A stretch of 57,973 nucleotides of DNA from Aquiluna sp. Its GTDB lineage: Bacteria; Actinomycetota; Actinomycetes; Actinomycetales; Microbacteriaceae. Made by a program: the position numbers and the translations under genes. The stretch spans positions 1 to 57,973 of the forward strand of contig JAOHCW010000006.1 of NCBI GenBank assembly GCA_028095925.1. Direction: 5' to 3'. Shown piece after piece: positions 35,558-43,415 of the stretch. Numbering within the stretch: position 1 is the stretch's first letter; each line of letters opens with the position of its first letter. The notes under the pieces are model-generated. The model worked only from the letters and a program-made list of their open reading frames with translations. It did not search any database and had not been told where the DNA came from.

Positions 35558-36961
35558 GTGCAAAATGGGCACGTGAGCAAACTCTCAAGCCAACCGCTAA
35601 GCCCCCTAGATGGTCGCTACCGCTCTCAGGTTGGAGACCTTGGCCTCTACCTCAGCGAGGCAGGTCTCAACCGCGCCAGAATTCACGTCGAGATTGAGTG
35701 GCTCATTTGGCTTGTCCAAAAGGATCTACTATCCAGTGGCGCAACGCTGAGCGAGAGGGAGCTTTCAGCACTCCGTGCTACTTACGAAGACTTCTCCGAC
35801 TCAGACATCAAAGCGCTGGGCGAGATAGAGGCCACCACCCGGCACGATGTCAAAGCAGTTGAGTACTTCATTCGCAACAAGCTCGAGGCGATGGGTAGGG
35901 AGGACCTGAACGAGCTCGTTCACTTTGCCTGCACGTCCGAAGACATCAACAACCTTGCCTACGCGCTAACCATCCGAGACGCTCTGGAAGAGGTCTGGCT
36001 TCCTGCGCTGAGGGTGCTGCTCGAAAAATTGCGCGGACTTTCCCAAGAGACCGCAGATACGCCGATGCTCTCTCGCACCCACGGCCAGCCTGCAACCCCA
36101 ACCACCCTGGGCAAAGAGCTAGCCGTCTTCGTCTCCAGGCTTCAACGCCAGCTCTCTCGCATTGACGGCCAGGCAATCCTCGGAAAGTTCTCCGGTGCCA
36201 CCGGAACATACGCCGCGCACCTCGTTGCCGCACCAGATGTTGATTGGCCAGAGCAGTCAAAGGGTTTTATTGAATCTCTTGGGTTGACCCATAATCCCCT
36301 GACCACACAAATCGAATCCCACGACTGGCAGGCGGAGCTCTACCAAAAGATGGGACATGTCAATCGCATTCTCCACAACTTCGCAACTGACATCTGGACC
36401 TACATCTCAATCAATTACTTCAAGCAGATACCAGTTAAGGGCGCTACTGGGTCCTCAACCATGCCCCACAAGATCAACCCGATCAGGTTTGAAAATGCGG
36501 AGGCAAACCTGGAGATGTCTCTCGCGGTCTTGGACTCTCTTGCCGCAACGCTTGTGACATCGAGGTTGCAGCGCGACCTCACCGACTCGAGCGCTCAAAG
36601 AAACATCGGGGTCGGCTTCGGGCACTCATTGCTAGCAATCGACAACCTGACAAAGGGTCTCGATGAGCTCGCTGTCAATGAGGCCTCCTTGCTAACCGAC
36701 CTACTAGAGAACTGGGAAGTCGTGGGAGAAGCAATTCAGAGCGCCATTAGAGCAGATGTCGCAAGGGGTGAAAGCGAAATCAAAGACCCCTACGCGCTTC
36801 TCAAGGAGCTGACCAGGGGTAAGCGGATTACCGACGAGGACCTGAAGACCTTTGTTAATGGGCTTGATATTTCCAATGCGACAAAAGAGCGTTTGTTGGT
36901 TCTAAAGCCCCAGACCTACCTTGGCCTCGCAGCAGAGCTTGCAAAGCTAGTAGCGAACTAG
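35558..36961 (+). CDS. purB: adenylosuccinate lyase
   Basis: Fumarase-superfamily lyase acting twice in purine synthesis (SAICAR to AICAR, adenylosuccinate to AMP). 467 residues; signature GSSTMPHKINP at about 302-312, catalytic His in SRTHGQPATPTT, N-terminal SPLDGRYRSQVGDL. The GTG at 35558 is chosen from a TANNNT box at -12; another GTG at 35573 (five residues shorter) also fits homology. Stop shares CTAG with the convergent small membrane gene. Confidence 0.95.
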   Translation: MQNGHVSKLSSQPLSPLDGRYRSQVGDLGLYLSEAGLNRARIHVEIEWLIWLVQKDLLSSGATLSERELSALRATYEDFSDSDIKALGEIEATTRHDVKAVEYFIRNKLEAMGREDLNELVHFACTSEDINNLAYALTIRDALEEVWLPALRVLLEKLRGLSQETADTPMLSRTHGQPATPTTLGKELAVFVSRLQRQLSRIDGQAILGKFSGATGTYAAHLVAAPDVDWPEQSKGFIESLGLTHNPLTTQIESHDWQAELYQKMGHVNRILHNFATDIWTYISINYFKQIPVKGATGSSTMPHKINPIRFENAEANLEMSLAVLDSLAATLVTSRLQRDLTDSSAQRNIGVGFGHSLLAIDNLTKGLDELAVNEASLLTDLLENWEVVGEAIQSAIRADVARGESEIKDPYALLKELTRGKRITDEDLKTFVNGLDISNATKERLLVLKPQTYLGLAAELAKLVAN

Positions 36962-37170
36962 CGCAGCCTCGGGGTATTTGGATCCTGCTCGTCTTCTTTG
37001 AAGCTCAGATCGAGCGTCGCGATGATGACAATCGAAACGATAAATGTCGCCAAAACAGCGATGATCGTTGGGTCGGTCTGGCGCGTCCCAAAGGCCACAA
37101 TGATGCCGACAAAAATTGAGGCTATGGTCGACAGACCCAGATAAGTCCTCAGGTTTGCAAATCGCCTCAC
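36958..37170 (-). CDS. small two-helix membrane protein
   Basis: 70 residues with two helices (TYLGLSTIASIFVGIIVAF and TIIAVLATFIVSIVIIATLDL) and an acidic C-terminal tail (FKEDEQDPNTPRLR). Function unknown. Start GTG at 37170 has TAGGCT at -12 to -7; the TAG is the stop of the upstream membrane gene, nine bases before the start. Convergent overlap with purB is CTAG. Confidence 0.65.
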   Translation of the reverse strand: MRRFANLRTYLGLSTIASIFVGIIVAFGTRQTDPTIIAVLATFIVSIVIIATLDLSFKEDEQDPNTPRLR

Positions 37171-37176
37171 GCTAAA

Positions 37177-37182
37177 AGCCTA
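37177..37182 (-). promoter_or_regulatory. stop-embedded leaderless -10 box TAGGCT
   Basis: TAGGCT at -12 to -7 of the GTG at 37170; first three bases are the stop of the preceding gene. Same layout and hexamer as at 3529. Confidence 0.55.
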
Positions 37183-37686
37183 CTTGCTCGCAGGGGTCGC
37201 ACTTGCAATGCCCCAATGGACCCCAAACAGAATTAGGTACGCCCCGAAGAAACCCACCGCGCTAACCGAATCGAGCGTCGCAATCAGGAACATCAGGCCG
37301 AGTGCGAGGGCGATCAGGGCGCTGATAAGCAGATCTCTGCCGTCCCTGGTCGATAGCCCTACGGCCTTTGCTCGATAGCCCTCAAAGGCTGCGGTCAGCG
37401 CGCCCAGCAGCGCAACCCCGGTTACGAACAGGGCAAGAAAGACCTCTTCTGGCTGGAAAAGTGCGAAGAGGCTGGTGAGCAACACCGGCAAGTAGGCCAA
37501 AGTGCTGGTTGCCTCTGCCATCGTCTGATGTTTCGACAGCAAGAAAGCGAGGTTTCCTAACGCCATAGCGCCACTAAACGCAGCAAGCATGATCAAGCCG
37601 ACATCGGGACCATGGGCTTGGAAAAAGGTAATAAACAGCCCAAGGGGTAAAGAGACGATTGCCCGAAGGCCCAGGTGAAGACGCAC
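37180..37686 (-). CDS. multi-pass membrane protein, unknown (weakly HdeD/DUF308-like)
   Basis: About 168 residues, five to six helices in short hairpins; the pattern (ISALIALALGLMFLIATL.. FGAYLILFGVHWGIAS) loosely recalls HdeD/DUF308 proteins, but I would not assign it. The start is uncertain: the frame is open to a TTG at 37737 inside dnaB, but the GTG at 37686, four bases after the dnaB stop, is a more economical choice; neither has a clear SD. Likely transcribed with dnaB. Confidence 0.6.
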   Translation of the reverse strand: MRLHLGLRAIVSLPLGLFITFFQAHGPDVGLIMLAAFSGAMALGNLAFLLSKHQTMAEATSTLAYLPVLLTSLFALFQPEEVFLALFVTGVALLGALTAAFEGYRAKAVGLSTRDGRDLLISALIALALGLMFLIATLDSVSAVGFFGAYLILFGVHWGIASATPASK

Positions 37687-37690
37687 CTGG

Positions 37691-39034
37691 TTAGCTTGGC
37701 ATATTTGCAAAGCGCGAGTACTGACCCTGGAAGGCAACCGTCACGGTTCCCGTGGGTCCATTTCGCTGCTTGGCAAGAATTAGGTCTGCCTCTCCTGCCT
37801 TGGGATGGTCGCGCTCGAAGATTCCCTCGCGGTGAAGCAGGACGACGACGTCGGCATCCTGCTCCAGCGAACCGGACTCACGAAGGTGAGAGAGCTCGGG
37901 ACGCTTGTCCTTTGACTGCTCCGCCTGACGGTTGAGCTGAGAAAGGGCAACCACGGGAATATTGAGCTCTTTGGCCAATAGCTTCAGCGCCCTGGAGAAC
38001 TCGGACACCTCTTGCTGCCTCGACTCAACCTTCTTTCCGCTGGACATCAGCTGGATGTAGTCAATGACCACCATCTTGAGATCGACCTGCTGCGCCAAAC
38101 GGCGGCACTTTGCACGAATCTCAACGAGGGACATATTTGGGCTATCGTCGATGAACAGCGGGGCATCGTTAATTTGCCCCCTGACACCGGCGAGCTTTGC
38201 CCAGTCGCCCTCGCTAAGGGTTCCCTTGCGCATGCTCTGCAGGTAGATGCCGCTCTGAGCGCTGAGCATTCTCATCGCTATTTCTGAGCGGCCCATTTCC
38301 AGTGAGAAGAAGATTGTGGGTTTGTTCTGCTTGATGGCAGCATTCCTGGCCATGTCCAGAGCAAACGTCGACTTACCAACCGAGGGCCTAGCGGCAACGA
38401 TGACCAGCTGGCCAGGGTGGAGTCCGTGGGTGTAGGCGTCAAGGTTGCTAAATCCAGTGGAAATTCCGGTTAGCTCGCCGCCGCGGTTCTGAGCCATCTC
38501 GATATCGCGAATTGCGACATCTATGGACTCGCTCAGACCGACATAGTCCTCCTTTGTGGACTGAGTTGCGACCTGAAATATCTCGGACTGGGCCTGATTT
38601 ACAAGGTCTTCAACTTCGCCCTGGCTCTCGTAGCCGGACTGGGCGATTCTGGTGCCGGCATCAATAAGCCTTCTCAGAATCGCCTTATCGGCGACGATCT
38701 TGCCGTAGTAGCTGGCGTTAGCAGCCGTGGGTACAAAGCTCGTAAGCGAGTGCAGGTAGTCCGCGCCACCTGCCTTGAGCAGGTTGCCTTCTTTGTTTAG
38801 GTAATCCGTCACCGCGATTACGTCGGTAGGTTCACCACGCCCAAACAGGGTAACCACGGCATTAAAAATCAGCTCGTGCTTCGGGGCATAGAAGTCAACA
38901 CCCGACACCACCTCTAGAACGTCCGCGACGGCCTCTTGGCTAAGAAGCATTCCGCCCAGGGTGGACTGCTCAGCCTCCATGTTGTTGGGAGCGACCCTTG
39001 GATCACCGGAGGAAACCGGAGCCAACATCGACAT
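37691..39034 (-). CDS. dnaB: replicative DNA helicase
   Basis: Hexameric replication-fork helicase, 447 residues and intein-free. N-terminal domain (NNMEAEQSTLGGMLLSQEA), linker, then the RecA-like domain with Walker A ARPSVGKST (near residue 213), SLEMGRSEIAMRML and DYIQLMSSG. The ATG at 39034 follows AAAGGGG at five bases, as for purA. A cluster of DnaA boxes lies 69 bp upstream, in the intergenic region to rplI. Confidence 0.97.
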   Translation of the reverse strand: MSMLAPVSSGDPRVAPNNMEAEQSTLGGMLLSQEAVADVLEVVSGVDFYAPKHELIFNAVVTLFGRGEPTDVIAVTDYLNKEGNLLKAGGADYLHSLTSFVPTAANASYYGKIVADKAILRRLIDAGTRIAQSGYESQGEVEDLVNQAQSEIFQVATQSTKEDYVGLSESIDVAIRDIEMAQNRGGELTGISTGFSNLDAYTHGLHPGQLVIVAARPSVGKSTFALDMARNAAIKQNKPTIFFSLEMGRSEIAMRMLSAQSGIYLQSMRKGTLSEGDWAKLAGVRGQINDAPLFIDDSPNMSLVEIRAKCRRLAQQVDLKMVVIDYIQLMSSGKKVESRQQEVSEFSRALKLLAKELNIPVVALSQLNRQAEQSKDKRPELSHLRESGSLEQDADVVVLLHREGIFERDHPKAGEADLILAKQRNGPTGTVTVAFQGQYSRFANMPS

Positions 39035-39102
39035 AACTACCCCTTTGGATTTACTGAGTCCTGTATAGCTTCAGGGTAGGACAGTTAACTTTCAAATCGG
39101 CC

Positions 39103-39267
39103 TGTGGATAACTGTGGATAACCCTGTGGAAACACGCCGTGTTAACCTGTGGAAAGTCTGTGGATAACTTTTTCCAACTTGGTCACAGCCCAGTAAATTA
39201 GAGGTCTTCCACTGTGCATAACTAAAACCTTGAAAACTCTAAAGTTTCACCTGAGAGTTGTGGATAA
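39103..39267. promoter_or_regulatory. DnaA-box cluster upstream of dnaB
   Basis: Perfect TGTGGATAA boxes at 39103-39111, 39113-39121, 39159-39167 and 39259-39267, and one- or two-mismatch boxes at 39125 (TGTGGAAAC), 39148 (TGTGGAAAG) and 39213 (TGTGCATAA). All seven have the same orientation. The intergenic region 39035-39324 contains nothing else except the dnaB promoter side (TATACA at 39061-39066 on the minus strand) and the rplI terminator. May regulate dnaB, titrate DnaA or act in replication. Confidence 0.8.
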
Positions 39268-39278
39268 CCCCCCAAAAA

Positions 39279-39312
39279 TAGACACGACCCGCGGCGTGGC
39301 GGGTCGTCTCTA
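39279..39312 (-). terminator. intrinsic terminator of the rpsF-ssb-rpsR-rplI operon
   Basis: Long hairpin: arms TAGACACGACCCG and CGGGTCGTCTCTA pair with one C-C mismatch, 8-base loop, followed on the minus strand by TTTTTGGGG. Twelve bases after the rplI stop. Confidence 0.9.
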
Positions 39313-39324
39313 TTTAGCCTTTGT

Positions 39325-39777
39325 TTACTTTGCAGCAACCACCTGCAGGGCGAGTCTTGCGACTAGCTCTGCGCTGAGGCGAACAGTTGCCTCGTACTTA
39401 CCGGTGGAGCGGATCGAGCTGGTCAGCTCAACCTTGCGCTTGTCAATCTCTCCAATGCCTTGAGCCTTTACGGCATCAGCTACATCGGCAGTCTTGACTG
39501 CGCCGAATAGTCGTCCATTTGGACCGGCCTTCATGCTCACCTTGATCGGTGCAGCCTCAAGCTTGTCCTTCAGGCTTCTTGCCTCCTCCTCGGTGGCAAT
39601 TGCCCTGGCCTGCCTTGCGGCCTGAATAGAGGTGACCTGTTTCTCGCCACCCTTGGTCCATGCAACAGCGAGGCCCTGAGGAATCAGGTAGTTACGTGCG
39701 TAACCGTCCTTCACCTCAACAACATCGCCAGCACTTCCAAGGCCGGAGACCTCATTGGTCAGAATTAGCTTTGACAT
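39325..39777 (-). CDS. rplI: 50S ribosomal protein bL9
   Basis: 150 residues. The N-terminal domain has the L9 signature [21 protein letters not shown] (about 17-37), then the connecting helix and C-terminal domain ending [16 protein letters not shown] precedes the ATG. Last gene of the rpsF-ssb-rpsR-rplI operon. Confidence 0.97.
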   Translation of the reverse strand: MSKLILTNEVSGLGSAGDVVEVKDGYARNYLIPQGLAVAWTKGGEKQVTSIQAARQARAIATEEEARSLKDKLEAAPIKVSMKAGPNGRLFGAVKTADVADAVKAQGIGEIDKRKVELTSSIRSTGKYEATVRLSAELVARLALQVVAAK

Positions 39778-39788
39778 GTGAGTGCTCC

Positions 39789-40043
39789 CTAGCGTCCAGC
39801 ACCGGAGTATGGCAATAGCGCCATCTCACGTGCATTCTTGATGGCCGTGGCAATCTTGCGCTGGTCCTGCACCGTAGCTCCGGTGATGCGACGAGCGCGG
39901 ATCTTGCCGCGGTCAGAAACGAACTTACGCAGCGTTGCTACGTCCTTGTAATCGATGACCTCAATCTTGATGGTCTTGACCGGTGCAAGCTTTAGGTTTT
40001 TCGCCATTGTGCGCTTGCGGCGGTCTGCTGACTTTCCTGCCAT
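39789..40043 (-). CDS. rpsR: 30S ribosomal protein bS18
   Basis: 84 residues, with the conserved [19 protein letters not shown] and [29 protein letters not shown] segments. The N-terminus is a basic extension ([12 protein letters not shown]). No Cys in the N-terminal region, i.e. zinc-independent. AGGAG is 14-18 bases upstream, with an A-rich spacer. Confidence 0.97.
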   Translation of the reverse strand: MAGKSADRRKRTMAKNLKLAPVKTIKIEVIDYKDVATLRKFVSDRGKIRARRITGATVQDQRKIATAIKNAREMALLPYSGAGR

Positions 40044-40068
40044 TTTCTTTTCTTTCTCCTAAGACTTT

Positions 40069-40554
40069 CTAAAACGGTGCTTCGTCGGCTGGTGCTTCGG
40101 TCGCTGGGTTTGCCCAGGCGTCTGCTCCGCCGGTCATGCTCTGCTGCTGCTTCTCGCCGCCCCATGGGGACTCGACTGCGCCATCGCGCGGTCTGCGGGT
40201 AACGGCTGCGGTTGCGTAGCGCAGGCTTGGGCCGATCTCGTCGATCTCAAGCTCGAGTGAGGCCCTGGCCTCACCCTGTGCGGTCTGGTAAGCCGAAGGT
40301 GCCTTCAGGCGACCGGAGACAACCACGCGGGTTCCCTTGGTCAGGCTCTGTGCGACATTCTCGGCTGCCTCGCGCCATGCGGTGCAACGAACCCATACCG
40401 TCTCGCCGTCAACCCACTCGTTAGTGGAGCGGTTGAAGGTGCGCGGTGTGGAGCCGACTCGAACAGAAACAACCGCAACACCGCTCTGGGTGTAGCGCAG
40501 CTCTGGGTCGTCAGCCAGGTTGCCGATGATGGTTACGTTGACTTCGCCGGCCAT
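40069..40554 (-). CDS. ssb: single-stranded DNA-binding protein
   Basis: 161 residues: OB fold at about 1-110 ([32 protein letters not shown]), then a Gly/Ala/Gln-rich linker and the acidic tip DEAPF, close to the canonical DDDIPF that recruits repair and replication partners. The ATG shares one base with the rpsF stop (TAATG). Confidence 0.97.
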   Translation of the reverse strand: MAGEVNVTIIGNLADDPELRYTQSGVAVVSVRVGSTPRTFNRSTNEWVDGETVWVRCTAWREAAENVAQSLTKGTRVVVSGRLKAPSAYQTAQGEARASLELEIDEIGPSLRYATAAVTRRPRDGAVESPWGGEKQQQSMTGGADAWANPATEAPADEAPF

Positions 40555-40946
40555 TAGTCAGCCTTGGCGCGAGCCGGACGCTTTCCCCCACGAGGGCTTC
40601 TAGGCCCGCGCTCGGAGCGCTGCTCGGGTACAAACTCAATTGGGTTGATGCTGAAAACAGCGTCCTCCAGGCGCATCACCTTGGTGCGCAGGATGGTCTC
40701 AGAGAGCTTCAGTTGGCGGTCAAGCTCGTTGACTGCCTCTGAGGTGCTCGTTACGTTGATAACTGCGTAGATGCCCTCTTGGTGCTTCTTGATTTCGTAG
40801 GTCATCCGGCGGCGTCCCCAAATATCGATCTTGTCCACGGTGCCACCGGCTTCGGTGATCACCTTGAGGTACTTGTCGATTGTTGGGGCGACATCGCGGT
40901 CTTCTACTGAGGGGTCCATAATGACCATCAGCTCGTAGCTATGCAT
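40554..40946 (-). CDS. rpsF: 30S ribosomal protein bS6
   Basis: 130 residues: [19 protein letters not shown] start, [22 protein letters not shown] core, then a basic actinobacterial C-terminal extension ([18 protein letters not shown]). A very strong SD (AAGGAGGTG) lies nine bases upstream. First gene of the operon; its leader carries a hairpin that could be a S6:S18 regulatory element. Confidence 0.97.
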   Translation of the reverse strand: MHSYELMVIMDPSVEDRDVAPTIDKYLKVITEAGGTVDKIDIWGRRRMTYEIKKHQEGIYAVINVTSTSEAVNELDRQLKLSETILRTKVMRLEDAVFSINPIEFVPEQRSERGPRSPRGGKRPARAKAD

Positions 40947-41000
40947 AGTTCACCCACCTCCTTCGGTCTAGAACGGTCATGGTCTTTCCATGACAGGAGG
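40947..41000 (-). promoter_or_regulatory. rpsF leader hairpin, candidate S6:S18 autoregulatory site
   Basis: Perfect 7-bp stem GTCATGG/CCATGAC with five-base loop at 40976-40994, followed on the mRNA by CCGTTC and then GACCG next to the SD. Known rpsF leaders bind the S6:S18 dimer through a stem with a CCG-containing bulge. The resemblance is only partial. TACCCT at 40998-41003 could be the -10 box, which would place the TSS too close to the hairpin, so an upstream promoter is also possible. Confidence 0.35.
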
Positions 41001-41013
41001 GTATTTAGCATTT

Positions 41014-41029
41014 GTTGCCCTAGGGCAAC
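41014..41029. repeat. 16-bp palindrome between cca and rpsF
   Basis: Perfect palindrome GTTGCCCTAGGGCAAC ten bases after the cca stop, with no T-run on either side. Could be an operator at the rpsF promoter or a weak Rho-independent structure. Confidence 0.4.
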
Positions 41030-41038
41030 CGCACTAGC

Positions 41039-42457
41039 CTAGCGAGCCTGCCACCACTCAAGCAAGCGCTTCTTTGCCTCTTCCTCGCCAAGCTCGCCCT
41101 CATCTAGGCGAATTTCAAGCAGGAAGTTGTAGGCCTCCCCGACCTCACGCCCCGGGGGAATGCCGAGAGTCTGCATAATCTGCTCACCATTTAGGTCAGG
41201 TCGCATCGCATCCAGCTCTTCTTGCTCCCGCAGGATCGCGATTCGCTTTTCAAGGTCGTCATAGGCGTGGGCGAGGCGATCAGCCTTGCGCTGATTTCGG
41301 GTAGTGACGTCAGCCCTGGTGAGAATGTGCAACCTATCCAGCTGCTCTCCTGCGTCCCGAACATACCTGCGAACCGCAGAATCGCTCCACTGCTGGTCGG
41401 AATAGCCAAAGAATCGAAGATGCAGCTCCACTAGCCGCGATACCGCAGCAACAGTGTCATTATCGAACCTGAGAGCGGTCAACCGCTTCTTGGTTAGTTT
41501 CGCCCCGACGACATCATGGTGGTAAAAGGTGACGGTTCCTCCGGACTCCAGCTTCCTGGTCGCAGGCTTGCCGACATCGTGCATTAGAGCTGCCAGCCTC
41601 ACCACAAGGTCTCCCTGCAGCCCGTACTCGCTCTCGTAGCCAATAGCCTGCGAAACGACGGTCAAGGTGTGCTGATAAACGTCCTTGTGGTGGTGGTGCT
41701 CGTCACTCTCAAGCTTCAGTGCCGGTAGCTCCGGAAGCACAATGCTCGCGATTTTCGAGTCAACGAGAATCTCAAGCCCAGGCTTTGGGTCATCGGAGCA
41801 CATGAGTTTGCTCAGTTCGTCTCGGATTCGCTCCTGCGAAATGATTTCGATGCGCTCATGCATCTCCAGCATTGCGTCAAAAGCCTCTGGGTCCAGCTCA
41901 AAGCCGAGCTGGCTGGCAAATCTCGCAGCTCGCATCATGCGAAGTGGGTCGTCGGAGAAAGAAATCTCCGGCTTCGAGGGAGTCCTCAGGGTCTTGAGTC
42001 GAAGATCTTTGAGGCCCTCGTGAGGGTCAACGAAGGTCCGCTCGGGAAGCCTGAGCGCCATGGCGTTGACGGTGAAATCTCGCCGGACCAAATCGTCCTC
42101 AAGGTTGTCGCCGAACTCGACAGTTGGTTTCCTAGAGTCCTTGTCGTAGGAGTCAGCGCGATAGCTGGTTATTTCCACGCGCTGCCCAGAAATCTCAGCG
42201 GCAATGGTGCCAAACTCCCTGCCAACGTCCCAGGTCGCAGTTGCAAGTGGCTTGATGACCTTCAAAATCTCTTCGGCGCTGGCGCTGGTGGTGAAGTCAA
42301 GGTCTAGAGTCTGCCTGCCCAAAATTGCATCTCTTACCGGACCGCCAACCAGCGCTAGCTCATGTCCCGCCTTAGCGAAAGCTTCGCCGAGGGTGTCAAA
42401 CAGGGGGTTTTGGGTGTTCTCGGCGAGGTTGGCTAGAGCGGTAGCGACCTCGTGCAT
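41039..42457 (-). CDS. cca: CCA tRNA nucleotidyltransferase
   Basis: Adds or repairs the 3' CCA of tRNA. 472 residues from the ATG at 42457 (MHEVATALANL); a TTG at 42481 would add eight residues without homology. Poly(A)-polymerase head with GGPVRDAILGR and the LDLDFTT carboxylates, RRDFTVNAMAL, then an HD domain (HHHKDVYQHT, LMHDVGKP). Divergent from the nudix gene. Confidence 0.94.
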   Translation of the reverse strand: MHEVATALANLAENTQNPLFDTLGEAFAKAGHELALVGGPVRDAILGRQTLDLDFTTSASAEEILKVIKPLATATWDVGREFGTIAAEISGQRVEITSYRADSYDKDSRKPTVEFGDNLEDDLVRRDFTVNAMALRLPERTFVDPHEGLKDLRLKTLRTPSKPEISFSDDPLRMMRAARFASQLGFELDPEAFDAMLEMHERIEIISQERIRDELSKLMCSDDPKPGLEILVDSKIASIVLPELPALKLESDEHHHHKDVYQHTLTVVSQAIGYESEYGLQGDLVVRLAALMHDVGKPATRKLESGGTVTFYHHDVVGAKLTKKRLTALRFDNDTVAAVSRLVELHLRFFGYSDQQWSDSAVRRYVRDAGEQLDRLHILTRADVTTRNQRKADRLAHAYDDLEKRIAILREQEELDAMRPDLNGEQIMQTLGIPPGREVGEAYNFLLEIRLDEGELGEEEAKKRLLEWWQAR

Positions 42458-42495
42458 GGGACATAGCTTGCCACAGCCCAAGGGCTGCGCCCAAG

Positions 42496-42501
42496 TAGAG
42501 T
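42496..42501 (+). promoter_or_regulatory. leaderless -10 box TAGAGT
   Basis: TAGAGT at -12 to -7 of the ATG at 42508; no SD. Confidence 0.6.
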
Positions 42502-42507
42502 TGGCTT

Positions 42508-42954
42508 ATGACACAGACGCGCCCCAGGACCGAAATCGAGGTCTCCGCGGGTGGTCTGGTTATCAGCTCCTCCGACCCTGGCAAAGTTGCCCTAATTAGC
42601 CATCGAAATCGCGGTGGTGGAGAGGACTGGGTTATCCCCAAGGGTCACCTGGAAGCTGGTGAGGACCTCCGGACCACTGCGGTTCGAGAGGTGGCAGAAG
42701 AGACCGGCATTGAGGCCGAAGTAATAAGGAAAATCGGCGAAATCACCTACAGCTTCCGCTTGGGTTCAAAGCGAATTCGCAAGACCGTTCATCACTACCT
42801 GCTTAGGCAGGTTGGGGGTTCACTGGTCTCTGACAACGACCCTGCCGGTGAGGTCTTAGCTGTTGGGTGGTTTCCGCTAGATCAGCTCGAGGCCGTTCTG
42901 GCTCACGAGAACGAGCGAAAGGTTGCCCTGCAGGCTCTGGAGATGCTTCGATGA
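42508..42954 (+). CDS. NUDIX hydrolase
   Basis: 148 residues with a full Nudix box GHLEAGE-X7-REVAEETGI at about 48-70. Actinobacterial members at this locus (between cca and the murJ cluster) resemble Ap4A/diphosphoinositol-type hydrolases, but the substrate is unknown. First gene of a unit nudix - DUF6049-like - murJ, each overlapping the next. Confidence 0.9.
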   Translation: MTQTRPRTEIEVSAGGLVISSSDPGKVALISHRNRGGGEDWVIPKGHLEAGEDLRTTAVREVAEETGIEAEVIRKIGEITYSFRLGSKRIRKTVHHYLLRQVGGSLVSDNDPAGEVLAVGWFPLDQLEAVLAHENERKVALQALEMLR

Positions 42955-43415
42955 AGCGCATCCTTGGGCTGATACTGGCGCTTGTGTTGCTGCCGCTTCC
43001 AGCGAGCGCCGATGTCGAGATTGTTCCAGGGTCGGATATCAATCTGGTGGCGCGGGATGCCAACATCCCAATCACCATCAGAAACACCACCGAGTCAGAC
43101 ATTGAGGTTCAGGTTGTTGGGGAAAGCACCTCGTTTCGACTTGAAATTCTCGAATCGACCAAGGTTGTGATACCCGCTTTGAGTAGCCAAATTGCGGAGC
43201 TTCCGGTCAGGGCTATAGCCAACGGTCCCGTGGAGATTAGGGTGTGGCTCGAAGTGGCGGACGAAAAGGTCACTGAAGACACCATCATTGCTGTCAACGT
43301 GAACTATGACGTAGAGCTGTTTCTGTTGGTTAGTTTCGCAGTTGCCATGTTCGCACTGATGATTGTCGGCATTATCCGCACCACTCTGCGACTCAGGAGA
43401 CGCCAGAGTGAGTGA
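42951..43415 (+). CDS. exported, membrane-anchored protein (short DUF6049-like)
   Basis: 154 residues from the ATG at 42951 (ATGA overlap with the nudix stop). Signal peptide MKRILGLILALVLLPLPASA, an extracytoplasmic beta-rich segment (about 21-120) and one C-terminal helix (LLVSFAVAMFALMIVGII) with a basic tail. At this locus most actinobacteria encode a DUF6049 protein of 600-800 residues; this looks like its C-terminal part only. Probably linked to the MurJ step of wall synthesis. Confidence 0.78.
   Translation: MKRILGLILALVLLPLPASADVEIVPGSDINLVARDANIPITIRNTTESDIEVQVVGESTSFRLEILESTKVVIPALSSQIAELPVRAIANGPVEIRVWLEVADEKVTEDTIIAVNVNYDVELFLLVSFAVAMFALMIVGIIRTTLRLRRRQSE

Noticed and set aside
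39103..39267. Repeated TGTGGATAA units as a CRISPR or iteron array
   Set aside because: Units are 9 bp with irregular spacing and match the DnaA box; no longer repeat or spacer structure exists.
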